Assembly: GCA_963778465.1 (NCBI GenBank)
Contig: CAVZUK010000003.1
Coordinates: 1,426,001 to 1,490,000 of the forward strand
From: CAVZBW01 sp963778465
Lineage (GTDB): Bacteria; Actinomycetota; Acidimicrobiia; Acidimicrobiales; RAAP-2
Length of the DNA: 64,000 nucleotides
Direction: 5' to 3'
The first letter of the stretch is position 1, and each line of letters begins with the position of its first letter. This document shows positions 32,506-39,197 of this stretch, one piece after another. The position numbers and the translations under genes are program-made. Under the pieces are notes generated by a model. It saw only the letters and a program-made list of their open reading frames with translations. It did not search any database and had not been told where the DNA came from.

Positions 32506-34230
32506 ATGGCTCGCCGACCCGTCAGCCCGCGCGTCCTCGCCGTGGCCCGTGGCGAGGTGCCCGCCGACCTGCTGCTGCGCGGCGGCCGGGTCCTGTCCCC
32601 GTGGACGCGGGAGTGGGTGGCGACGGACCTCGCCATCGCGGAGGGGCGAGTGGCGGGTTGGGGCCCGCGCGACGCCGTCGAGACGGTGGACGTGTCGGGG
32701 GCCGCGCTCGTGGCGGGGTTCGTCGATGCCCACATGCACCTCGAGTCCACCAAGCTGTGGGTCGACGAGTTCGTGCGCACGGTCCTGCCCCTCGGCACGA
32801 CGGCGGTGGCGGCGGACCCCCACGAGATCGCCAACGTGTTCGGCATACCGGGAGTGGTCGCCCTCATCCAGGCGGCGGACGGGCTGCCCTTCACCTTCGG
32901 CGTCTGCGCGTCGAGCTGCGTGCCGGCGTCACCGTTCGAGAGCGCCGGCGCGACGCTCGAGGCCCCCCAGGTGCGGGCGCTGATGCAGGAGCACGGCGCC
33001 ATCGGGGTGGCCGAGGTGATGAACTACCCGGGCGTCGTCGCGGGCGATCCCGAGATGCTCGCTCGCATCGAGACCGCCGGGAACCGCCGGGTGGACGGGC
33101 ACGCCCCCGGCCTCTGCGGTCGGCCCCTCGACGCGTACCTCGCGGCCGGGGTGGAGTCCGACCACGAGTGCACGGAGCTCGCCGAGGCCGAGGAGAAGCG
33201 GCGCAAGGGCATGTGGGTGTTCGTGCGGCAGGGCTCGGCCAGCCAGAACCTCGAGGCCCTGATTCCCACGGTGACCCGACACGGCACGGATCGGGTGGCG
33301 CTGTGCACCGACGACCGGGAGCCCGACACGCTGCTCGACGTCGGTCACCTCAACGACTGCGTCGCCCTGGCGGTGCGCCACGGGGTGTCCGAGATCGACG
33401 CCCTCGTGATGGCGACGGCCAACGCCGCCGACTACCACGGCATGAGCGAGCTGGGGTCGCTCGGACCGGGCTCCCAGGCCGACGTGCTGTGCTTCGACTC
33501 ACTCGGGCGGATGAGGCCGCAGCGGGTGTGGCAGGCCGGGCGGCTCGTGGCCTCGGACGGGCAGATCGCCGCGGGAGCGGTCCCGTCGACGCCGGCTCCG
33601 GAGTGGATGCGCGCGTCCGTGCGGCTCTCGAGGGTCCCCGCCGCGGGTGACCTCGACCTCGGGGCACCGCCGGGGGGCCGCGCCCGGACCATCGGCGTGG
33701 TCGCCGGTTCGCTCACGACCCGCACACTCGTCACGGACCCGGCCGATCCCGCGTCGGGCGTGGCGCGCCTCGCCGTGGTCGAGCGCCACCATCGAACCGG
33801 CCGCATCGGGTTGGGGTGGGTCCAGGGCTTCGGCCTCGAACGGGGAGCGCTGGCCTCCACGGTCGGTCACGACGCGCACAACTGCATGGTGGTGGGTGCC
33901 GCCGGCGCATCGGGCCCCGTGGCCATGGAGCGCGCGCTGGGCCGGCTCGCCGAGCTCGGCGGCGGTCAGGTCGTCGTCGACGAGGGCGGCCGGGTGACGG
34001 CCGAGCTGGCCCTGCCGATCGCCGGGCTCATGAGCGACCGGCCCGCCCGCGAGGTGGCCGATCGGGTGGAGGAGCTGGTGCGGGCGTCGCAAGCGCTCGG
34101 GGTGACGCTGGCCGCACCCTTCATGCAGCTGAGCTTCCTCGGGCTCTCCGTCATCCCGGAGCTGCGCCTGACCGATCGTGGCCTGGTCGACGTGGGCCGC
34201 TTCGAGCTGGTACCCGTCGAGGTCGGGTGA
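32506..34230 (+). CDS. ade: Adenine deaminase, amidohydrolase type (Ade/YicP)
   Basis: A 574-residue metalloenzyme that deaminates adenine to hypoxanthine in purine salvage. The motifs are AGFVDAHMHLESTKL (metal His pair), AVAADPHEIANVFG, VDGHAPGLCG, SDHECTEL and ALCTDDREPDTLL, in the order expected for this family. A C-terminal adenine deaminase domain (about residues 400-570) follows. It is unrelated to leucine synthesis and sits between leuA and the convergent leuD, with its own probable leaderless promoter. Confidence 0.92.
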   Translation: MARRPVSPRVLAVARGEVPADLLLRGGRVLSPWTREWVATDLAIAEGRVAGWGPRDAVETVDVSGAALVAGFVDAHMHLESTKLWVDEFVRTVLPLGTTAVAADPHEIANVFGIPGVVALIQAADGLPFTFGVCASSCVPASPFESAGATLEAPQVRALMQEHGAIGVAEVMNYPGVVAGDPEMLARIETAGNRRVDGHAPGLCGRPLDAYLAAGVESDHECTELAEAEEKRRKGMWVFVRQGSASQNLEALIPTVTRHGTDRVALCTDDREPDTLLDVGHLNDCVALAVRHGVSEIDALVMATANAADYHGMSELGSLGPGSQADVLCFDSLGRMRPQRVWQAGRLVASDGQIAAGAVPSTPAPEWMRASVRLSRVPAAGDLDLGAPPGGRARTIGVVAGSLTTRTLVTDPADPASGVARLAVVERHHRTGRIGLGWVQGFGLERGALASTVGHDAHNCMVVGAAGASGPVAMERALGRLAELGGGQVVVDEGGRVTAELALPIAGLMSDRPAREVADRVEELVRASQALGVTLAAPFMQLSFLGLSVIPELRLTDRGLVDVGRFELVPVEVG

Positions 34231-34245
34231 CCTCGACCACCCGGA

Positions 34246-34839
34246 TCAGCCGGTAACGGGGAGCCAGTCGGCGCGAGTTCGCTCGTAGCGGTCGATGTCC
34301 GCGTCGTGGCGCAGCGTGAGGCCGATGTCGTCCCAGCCGTTCAAGAGACGCTCCCGGGTGAACTGGTCCAGCGGGAACTCCCCGGCGATGCCGGCGGCCG
34401 GCGCCTCGACGGTCCCCCTGGCCACGTCGATCGTGAGCTCGAGGGAGGGGTCGGCGAGCACGGCGTCCATGAGGGCGCGGCCGACCTCGGGCGCCACCTG
34501 GACCGGCAGGAGACCCTGCTTGATGGAGTTGTTGCGGAAGATGTCGGCGATCTTGGGCGAGACCACCGCCTCGAACCCGTAGTCCTGGAGCGCCCACACG
34601 GCGTGCTCCCTCGAGGAGCCGATCCCGAAGTTGGCCCCCGCCAGCAGGATCCGGGCCGACGCGTGCTCCGGGCGGTTGAGGATGAAGTCCCGGTCGTCGC
34701 GCCACTCGGCGAACAGGCCGGCCCCGAAGCCGGTCCGCTCCACCCTCTTGAGCCAGTCGGAGGGGATGATCTGGTCGGTGTCCACGTCCGCCCGGTCGAG
34801 CGGCACGGCGGTTCCGGTCACGACGACGACGGGCTTCAC
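34246..34839 (-). CDS. leuD: 3-isopropylmalate dehydratase small subunit
   Basis: A 197-residue swivel-domain subunit that pairs with LeuC to isomerise 2- to 3-isopropylmalate. The motifs include VDTDQIIPSDWLKRVERTGFGAGLF, AGANFGIGSSREHAVWALQDYGFEAVVSPKIADIFRNNS and TRERLLNGWDDIGLTL. It has a GTG start with GGAGG about 7 nt upstream. It is the last gene of the greA-leuC-leuD operon, separated from leuC by a 66-nt stretch holding a tandem repeat. Confidence 0.95.
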   Translation of the reverse strand: MKPVVVVTGTAVPLDRADVDTDQIIPSDWLKRVERTGFGAGLFAEWRDDRDFILNRPEHASARILLAGANFGIGSSREHAVWALQDYGFEAVVSPKIADIFRNNSIKQGLLPVQVAPEVGRALMDAVLADPSLELTIDVARGTVEAPAAGIAGEFPLDQFTRERLLNGWDDIGLTLRHDADIDRYERTRADWLPVTG

Positions 34840-34901
34840 GACGGTGCCTCCACGGTGCTCCTGTCCTCCATCGTCTCTCGGGCCATCGTCTCTCGGGCCA
34901 T
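34836..34901 (-). CDS. Possible mini-ORF with tandem repeat between leuC and leuD, 21 aa
   Basis: It starts with an ATG four bases after the leuC stop and ends on the leuD start codon (GTGA). It encodes two MARET repeats followed by MEDRSTVEAPS, reflecting a 15-bp DNA repeat. It could pass ribosomes from leuC to leuD, but leuD also has its own ribosome site, so a non-coding origin is possible. Confidence 0.3.
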   Translation of the reverse strand: MARETMARETMEDRSTVEAPS

Positions 34902-34907
34902 CGTCTC
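34868..34907 (-). repeat. 15-bp tandem repeat between leuC and leuD
   Basis: The plus-strand unit CCATCGTCTCTCGGG occurs twice in full plus ten bases of a third copy. It begins at the leuC stop codon and fills most of the leuC-leuD gap. Confidence 0.9.
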
Positions 34908-36343
34908 AGTCGAGATCTGCGGGGCTGGCGAAGTGCCCGGCGACGGCGGTCGCCGCGGCCACCGCCGGCGACACGAGGTGCGTCCGACCCCCGCGACCCT
35001 GCCGGCCCTCGAAGTTGCGGTTCGAGGTCGAGGCGCAACGCTCGCCGGGGGCGAGCTTGTCGGGGTTCATGGCCAGGCACATCGAGCAACCCGGCTCGCG
35101 CCACTCGAAGCCCGCCGCCGCCAGGATCCTGTCGAGCCCCTCGGACTCGGCCTGCTCCTTGACGCGGTGGGAGCCGGGGACGGCGAGGGCGCGGAGCCCG
35201 GGCCGCACGTGGCGGCCCCGCACGACGTCGGCCGCCTGGCGGAGATCCTCGATCCTCGAATTGGTGCACGACCCGAGAAAGACCGTGTCGACGGCGATCT
35301 CCCGCATGGGCGTCCCAGGGGCGAGGTCCATGTACTTGAGGGCGCGGCAGGGCGGACTCCCGGTCGGCCGCATCGGGGAGGGCGTCGGGGTCCGGGACGG
35401 AACCGTCGAGCCGGACGACCTGACCGGGGTTGGTGCCCCAGGTGACGTGCGGCGCCAGGGAGGCCGCGTCGATGACGACCTCTTTGTCGAAGGCGGCGCC
35501 CTCGTCCGTCGGGAGCGTCCGCCAGTAGTCGACCGCCTCCTCCCAGGCCGCCCCGCTGGGCGCGTGGGGGCGACCCTCGAGGTAGGAGAAGGTGATGTCG
35601 TCGGGCGCGATCATCCCGGCGCGGGCGCCCGCCTCGATGCTCATGTTGCACACCGTCATGCGCCCCTCCATCGAGAGGCCCGAGATCGCCTCGCCCCGGT
35701 ACTCGATGACGTGGCCGATCCCACCGCCCGTGCCGATGCGGCCGATCACGCCGAGGACGACGTCCTTCGCGCTCACCCCGGCCGGCAGCCTGCCGACGAG
35801 CTCGACGGCCATCGTCGCGGGCCGGACCTGGGGGAGCGTCTGGGTCGCGAGCACGTGCTCGACCTCGCTCGTCCCGATGCCGAAGGCCAGCGCGCCAAAG
35901 GCACCGTGGGTGGAGGTGTGGCTGTCCCCGCAGACGATGGTCATGCCCGGCTGGGTCAGCCCCAGCTCGGGGCCGATGACGTGCACGATGCCCTGGTTGT
36001 GGTGTCCCATCGGATAGCAGACGACGCCGAACTCCTCGCAGTTGGCCGCGAGCACCTCGAGCTGCTTGGCCGACACGGGGTCGGCCAGCGGCTTGTCGAC
36101 GTCGGTGGTCGGGACGTTGTGGTCGGCCGTCGCGACGGTGAGGTCGGGGCGGCGCACGCGCCGGCCCGCCATCCGGAGGCCGTCGAAGGCCTGCGGCGAG
36201 GTGACCTCGTGCACCAGGTGGAGGTCGACGAAGAGGAGGTCGGGCTCGCCCTCCGCCGCCCGGACGACATGTGCTTCCCACACCTTGTCGGCCAGGGTGC
36301 GCGGGCCGCCGGAGCCCGGAGCGCCCGCCGTGCCGGCAGCCAT
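34906..36343 (-). CDS. leuC: 3-isopropylmalate dehydratase large subunit, interrupted by a +1 frameshift
   Basis: An aconitase-family [4Fe-4S] enzyme. Frame one runs from the ATG at 36343 through ADHNVPTTD, CYPMGHHNQGIVHVIGPE, VCGDSHTSTHGAFGALAFGIGTSEVEHVLATQ and SIEAGARAGMIAPDD. At about 35346-35347 one extra base (a C on the coding strand within CTGCCGCGCC) moves the correct sequence to the next frame, which continues RALKYMDLAPG, FLGSCTNSRIEDLR (cluster Cys), GCSMCLAMNPDKL (two cluster Cys) and SNRNFEGRQG. Removing one base restores a 478-residue LeuC with no gap. The start overlaps the greA stop (TGATG). A sequencing error or recent mutation is likelier than a programmed shift. Confidence 0.9.
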
Positions 36344-36840
36344 CAGCTGGACACCTCCACGATGATCACCCGCAGCGAGCCGCCCGGCGCCTCGTACTCG
36401 ACGACGTCGCCCGCGCCCCGGCCGGCGAGGACCTGCCCGAGAGGGGCGTTGGGGGAGACGACCGGGAGGTCGCCCCGACGCTCCTCGATCGAGCCGAAGA
36501 AGAACTCCTGGACGTCGTCCTCGTCGTCTCCCTCGTAGCGCAGGCGCACCACGGTCCCCGTGGTCACCGTGCCGTTGGAGGCGCCGACGTCGTCGAGCAC
36601 CTCGGCGCGCTTGAGCAGGGCCTGAAGGTGCCGGATCCTCGACTCCATCTTGCCCTGGGCATCCTTGGCGGCGTGGTAGTCGCCGTTCTCCGACAGGTCG
36701 CCGAGCGCCCTGGCGGCCTCGATCGCCTGGGCGATCTCGACCCTGCCGCGGGTGGTCAGGTCCTCGAGCTCCGCCTGGAGGCGCTCGTAGGTGTCCCGCG
36801 TGAGGGTGGTCGGTCCCTGATCCGCTGGTCCTGCCTTCAC
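36343..36840 (-). CDS. greA: Transcription elongation factor GreA
   Basis: A 165-residue factor that rescues backtracked RNA polymerase by stimulating transcript cleavage. The N-terminal coiled coil contains TRDTYERLQAELEDLTTRGRVEIAQAIEAARALGDLSENGDYHAAKDAQGKMESRI, with the acidic tip residues in DLSENGDYH. The C-terminal FKBP-like domain ends with VISP-type VVSPNAPLGQVLAGRGAGDVVEYEAPGG. The GTG at 36840 was chosen by family length; a TACGAT -10 box lies 7 nt upstream, so it is probably leaderless. It is the first gene of an operon with leuC and leuD, overlapping leuC by TGATG. Confidence 0.93.
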   Translation of the reverse strand: MKAGPADQGPTTLTRDTYERLQAELEDLTTRGRVEIAQAIEAARALGDLSENGDYHAAKDAQGKMESRIRHLQALLKRAEVLDDVGASNGTVTTGTVVRLRYEGDDEDDVQEFFFGSIEERRGDLPVVSPNAPLGQVLAGRGAGDVVEYEAPGGSLRVIIVEVSS

Positions 36841-36847
36841 CGACGCG

Positions 36848-36853
36848 ATCGTA
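36848..36853 (-). promoter_or_regulatory. Candidate -10 box for leaderless greA-leuCD
   Basis: TACGAT on the minus strand is 7 nt from the greA GTG. The -35 region overlaps the inverted repeat at 36861-36883. Confidence 0.5.
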
Positions 36854-36860
36854 CCTGGCC

Positions 36861-36883
36861 CGGCCGGCAGGGAATGCCGGCCG
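36861..36883. promoter_or_regulatory. Inverted repeat between the greA and leuB promoters, possible operator
   Basis: CGGCCGGCA (36861-36869) and TGCCGGCCG (36875-36883) are perfect 9-bp arms around GGGAA. It lies between the greA -10 box and the leuB leader -35 box, a good position for a regulator acting on both divergent leucine transcripts. No regulator is assigned. Confidence 0.45.
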
Positions 36884-36895
36884 AAACGGGCGTTC

Positions 36896-36925
36896 TTGAC
36901 GCGGGGAGCCGCTCCGAGGGAAACT
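36896..36925 (+). promoter_or_regulatory. Promoter of the leuB leader
   Basis: TTGACG (36896-36901) is 18 nt from GAAACT (36920-36925), and the leader GTG follows at 36935. The spacing equals that of the ilvB and leuA leader promoters. Confidence 0.5.
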
Positions 36926-36934
36926 GGACGACCT

Positions 36935-36976
36935 GTGAGCACGTTGCGTACCCAGGGCGTAACCGTCATTCTCTAG
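36935..36976 (+). CDS. leuB leader peptide (13 aa)
   Basis: The ORF encodes MSTLRTQGVTVIL, ending Val-Thr-Val-Ile-Leu-stop, so control codons for all three branched-chain amino acids sit next to the stop. Its stop codon overlaps the base of a perfect hairpin. It is less Leu-rich than the leuA leader and may sense Val and Ile as well, which suits an operon with ilvE and cimA. Confidence 0.7.
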   Translation: MSTLRTQGVTVIL

Positions 36977-37000
36977 GCGCGCATCCCCCGATGCGCGCCT
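36975..37000 (+). promoter_or_regulatory. Hairpin overlapping the leuB leader stop
   Basis: AGGCGCGCATC (36975-36985) and GATGCGCGCCT (36990-37000) form a perfect 11-bp stem with a CCCC loop. The stem includes the last two bases of the leader TAG, so a terminating ribosome would melt it. Confidence 0.75.
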
Positions 37001-37005
37001 ACTCG

Positions 37006-37030
37006 ACCGTCCACTTGGTGGGCGGTTTTT
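37006..37030 (+). terminator. Attenuator terminator upstream of leuB
   Basis: ACCGTCCAC (37006-37014) pairs with GTGGGCGGT (37018-37026) over 9 bp with one G-U pair and loop TTG, followed by TTTTT and then CATTTCCCGG. It is about 190 nt upstream of leuB. Confidence 0.8.
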
Positions 37031-37160
37031 CATTTCCCGGGTTTCCTGCTCGGGGCGGCGACCGGGCCGGGGAGGGGACCGGTGGTCGAGGGGGCGGCAA
37101 ACCGGAGCGCCGGAGCACCACGGGGGCGCCCGGAACCGGGAACCGGTCGAACGAGACACC

Positions 37161-37220
37161 ATGAAGAGCGACAGGCACAGCGACAGGCACAGCGACAGGA
37201 ACAGGGGAACGGCGAGATGA
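37161..37220 (+). CDS. Possible mini-ORF with tandem repeats before leuB, 19 aa
   Basis: The product MKSDRHSDRHSDRNRGTAR contains three SDR(H/N) repeats. The stop overlaps the leuB ATG (ATGA). It lies downstream of the attenuator terminator, so it would be translated only when read-through occurs. Its role, if any, would be translational coupling. Confidence 0.35.
   Translation: MKSDRHSDRHSDRNRGTAR
37167..37202 (+). repeat. 12-bp tandem repeat upstream of leuB
   Basis: The unit AGCGACAGGCAC occurs three times, the last copy ending AAC in place of CAC. It lies directly before the leuB ribosome site AGGGGA. Confidence 0.9.
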
Positions 37221-38266
37221 CGGAGGAGGCGGGCGACCGGATGCACCGGATCGCAGTGATCGGCGGCGACGGGATCGGCCCGGAGGTGGTGCACGAGGCG
37301 CTCGGGGTCGTGGCCAAGGCCGGGGTCAAGCTCGACCTGACCGAGTACGACCTCGGGGCCGCGCGCTACCTGCGCACCGGGGACGTGCTGCCCGACGAGG
37401 TCCTGGACGAGCTGCGGGCCTACGACGCGATCCTGCTCGGAGCGGTGGGGCCGCCGATCGGGGACACCTCCGTGCCGCCCGGCACCCTCGAGCGGGGACT
37501 CCTGCTGCGGCTGCGCTTCGAGCTCGACCTGTACGTCAACCTGCGACCCTTCCTCGGCGTGCCCGGGTCGGTGGCCGAGGGAGCCGACTTCGTCGTGATC
37601 CGCGAGAACACCGAGGGCACCTACGCGGGCGAGGGCGGTTTCCTGCGTCGCGGCACCCCGCACGAGGTCGCCACCCAGGGCTCGGTCAACACCCGCATGG
37701 GCGTCGAGCGCTGCGCCCGCTACGCCCTGGAGCTGGCCCGGCGGCGGCCGGCTCACCACATGACCCTGGTCCACAAGACCAACGTGCTGACCTTTGCCGG
37801 CGACCTCTGGCAGCGGACCGTCGAGGAGGTGGCGCCCGAGTACCCCGAGGTGTCCTGGGACTACAACCACGTGGACGCCGCCTGCATCTACCTCGTCGAG
37901 AGGGCGGCCCGCTACGACGTCATCGTCACCGACAACCTCTTCGGCGACATCCTCACCGACCTGGCCGGCGCCGTGACCGGAGGCATCGGGTTCGCCGCGT
38001 CCGCCAACCTCAACCCCGCCCGCACGGGCCCGTCGCTGTTCGAGCCCGTCCACGGCGCGGCGCACGACATCGCCGGCCAGGGGATCGCCAACCCGCTGGC
38101 GGCCGTCCAGTCCGCCGCCCTGATGCTCGACCACCTGGGCGAGTCGGCGGCCGCCGCCCGAGTGCAGGGTGCCGTCCGCGACTACATCGACTCGACGGCC
38201 GGTCGCCCGGAAGGTCCTCCACCCTCTACGTCCGATGTCGGCGACGCCATCGCAGAAAGGCTGTGA
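37217..38266 (+). CDS. leuB: 3-isopropylmalate dehydrogenase
   Basis: A 349-residue NAD-dependent enzyme that oxidises and decarboxylates 3-isopropylmalate. The N-terminal motif is AVIGGDGIGPEVVHEALGV; catalytic segments include VIRENTEGTYAGEGGF, VHKTNVLTFAGDLW and the Asp cluster VTDNLFGDILTDLAGAVTGGIG. GPSLFEPVHGAAHDIAGQGIANPLA is typical of LeuB. The ATG at 37217 has AGGGGA 8 nt upstream; an ATG eight codons later is possible. It starts the leuB-ilvE-cimA operon under attenuator control. Confidence 0.95.
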   Translation: MTEEAGDRMHRIAVIGGDGIGPEVVHEALGVVAKAGVKLDLTEYDLGAARYLRTGDVLPDEVLDELRAYDAILLGAVGPPIGDTSVPPGTLERGLLLRLRFELDLYVNLRPFLGVPGSVAEGADFVVIRENTEGTYAGEGGFLRRGTPHEVATQGSVNTRMGVERCARYALELARRRPAHHMTLVHKTNVLTFAGDLWQRTVEEVAPEYPEVSWDYNHVDAACIYLVERAARYDVIVTDNLFGDILTDLAGAVTGGIGFAASANLNPARTGPSLFEPVHGAAHDIAGQGIANPLAAVQSAALMLDHLGESAAAARVQGAVRDYIDSTAGRPEGPPPSTSDVGDAIAERL

Positions 38267-38267
38267 A

Positions 38268-39197
38268 ATGCCCCTGACCGCCACCGAGAAGATCTGGTTC
38301 GACGGCGAGCTCGTCGACTGGCACGACGCCACGGTGCACGTGCTCACCCACACCCTGCACTACGGGTCGGGCGTGTTCGAGGGCATCCGCGCCTATCCGA
38401 CGTCCCGGGGCCCCGCCATCTTCCGGCTGGGAGAGCACATCGTGCGGCTCCTCAACTCGGCGAAGATCTTCATGATCGACGTCCCCTTCGACCACGACCA
38501 GCTGACCGAGGCCTGCCGGAGCGTGGTCCGGGTCAACGGCCTGGTCGAGGGCTGCTACCTGCGACCCGTCGTGTTCCTCGGCTACGGCGAGATGGGGCTC
38601 AACCCGTTGCCCTGCCCGGTCAACGTGGCCATCGCCGCCTGGCCCTGGGGCACCTACCTCGGCGACGAGGGCGTCGCCAACGGGGTGTCGGTCAAGATCA
38701 GCTCGTGGCGCCGCCACGACCCCAACGTGGTCCCGACCGCGGCCAAGGGGACGGGCATGTACGTCAACTCCTCCCTGGCCAAGGTGGAGGCGCTCAAGGC
38801 GGGCTACGACGAGGCGATCCTGCTCGCCCCGGACGGCCACATCAGCGAGTGCACGGGGGAGAACCTCTTCGTCGTGCGGGACGGCAAGCTGTACACACCG
38901 CCGACCTCCGACACCGGGTCGCTCGAGGGCATCACCCAAAACTCCGTCGAGACCATCGCGGCCGACCTCGGCGTGACCGTGTGCCACGAGGCCCTCATCC
39001 GGACCGACCTGTACACCGCGGACGAGGTCTTCCTCACGGGGACCGCGGCCGAGGTCGTGCCGATCCGCGCCGTGGACGACCGCGCCGTCGGCGACGGCAC
39101 GCCCGGACCCTTGACCAAGGAGATCCAGCAGCTCTACTTCGCCACCGTGCGCGGCGAGGTGGACCGGTACAAGGACTGGTTGACCTATGTCGGCTGA
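38268..39197 (+). CDS. ilvE: Branched-chain amino acid aminotransferase
   Basis: A 309-residue fold-type IV PLP enzyme that adds the amino group in the last step of Val, Leu and Ile synthesis. The motifs are HTLHYGSGVFEGIRAY, YLRPVVFLGYGEMGLNP, the PLP lysine in NSSLAKVEALKAGYDEAILL, and DGHISECTGENLFVVRDG. The ATG is one base after the leuB stop, with AAAGG upstream. Its 3' end overlaps the cimA start by 11 nt. Confidence 0.95.
   Translation: MPLTATEKIWFDGELVDWHDATVHVLTHTLHYGSGVFEGIRAYPTSRGPAIFRLGEHIVRLLNSAKIFMIDVPFDHDQLTEACRSVVRVNGLVEGCYLRPVVFLGYGEMGLNPLPCPVNVAIAAWPWGTYLGDEGVANGVSVKISSWRRHDPNVVPTAAKGTGMYVNSSLAKVEALKAGYDEAILLAPDGHISECTGENLFVVRDGKLYTPPTSDTGSLEGITQNSVETIAADLGVTVCHEALIRTDLYTADEVFLTGTAAEVVPIRAVDDRAVGDGTPGPLTKEIQQLYFATVRGEVDRYKDWLTYVG

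Noticed and set aside
35346..35347. Programmed +1 frameshifting in leuC
   Set aside because: No stalling stop codon or rare-codon slippery site is at the junction, and LeuC has no known programmed shift; an error or mutation is simpler.
19743..37030. T-box riboswitches upstream of ilvB, leuA or leuB
   Set aside because: No T-box sequence or specifier-loop layout was found; each region has a short leader peptide rich in the controlling amino acids.
34868..37202. CRISPR-like repeats between leuC and leuD and before leuB
   Set aside because: The 15-bp and 12-bp repeats are contiguous, without unique spacers, and no cas genes are present.
34151..38353. A 1400-codon open frame on the minus strand covering leuD, leuC, greA and leuB
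   Set aside because: It reads through the first part of leuC in frame but elsewhere is antisense or out of frame to recognisable genes and has coding-unlike, Arg/Gly/Pro-rich composition. It is a GC-driven shadow.
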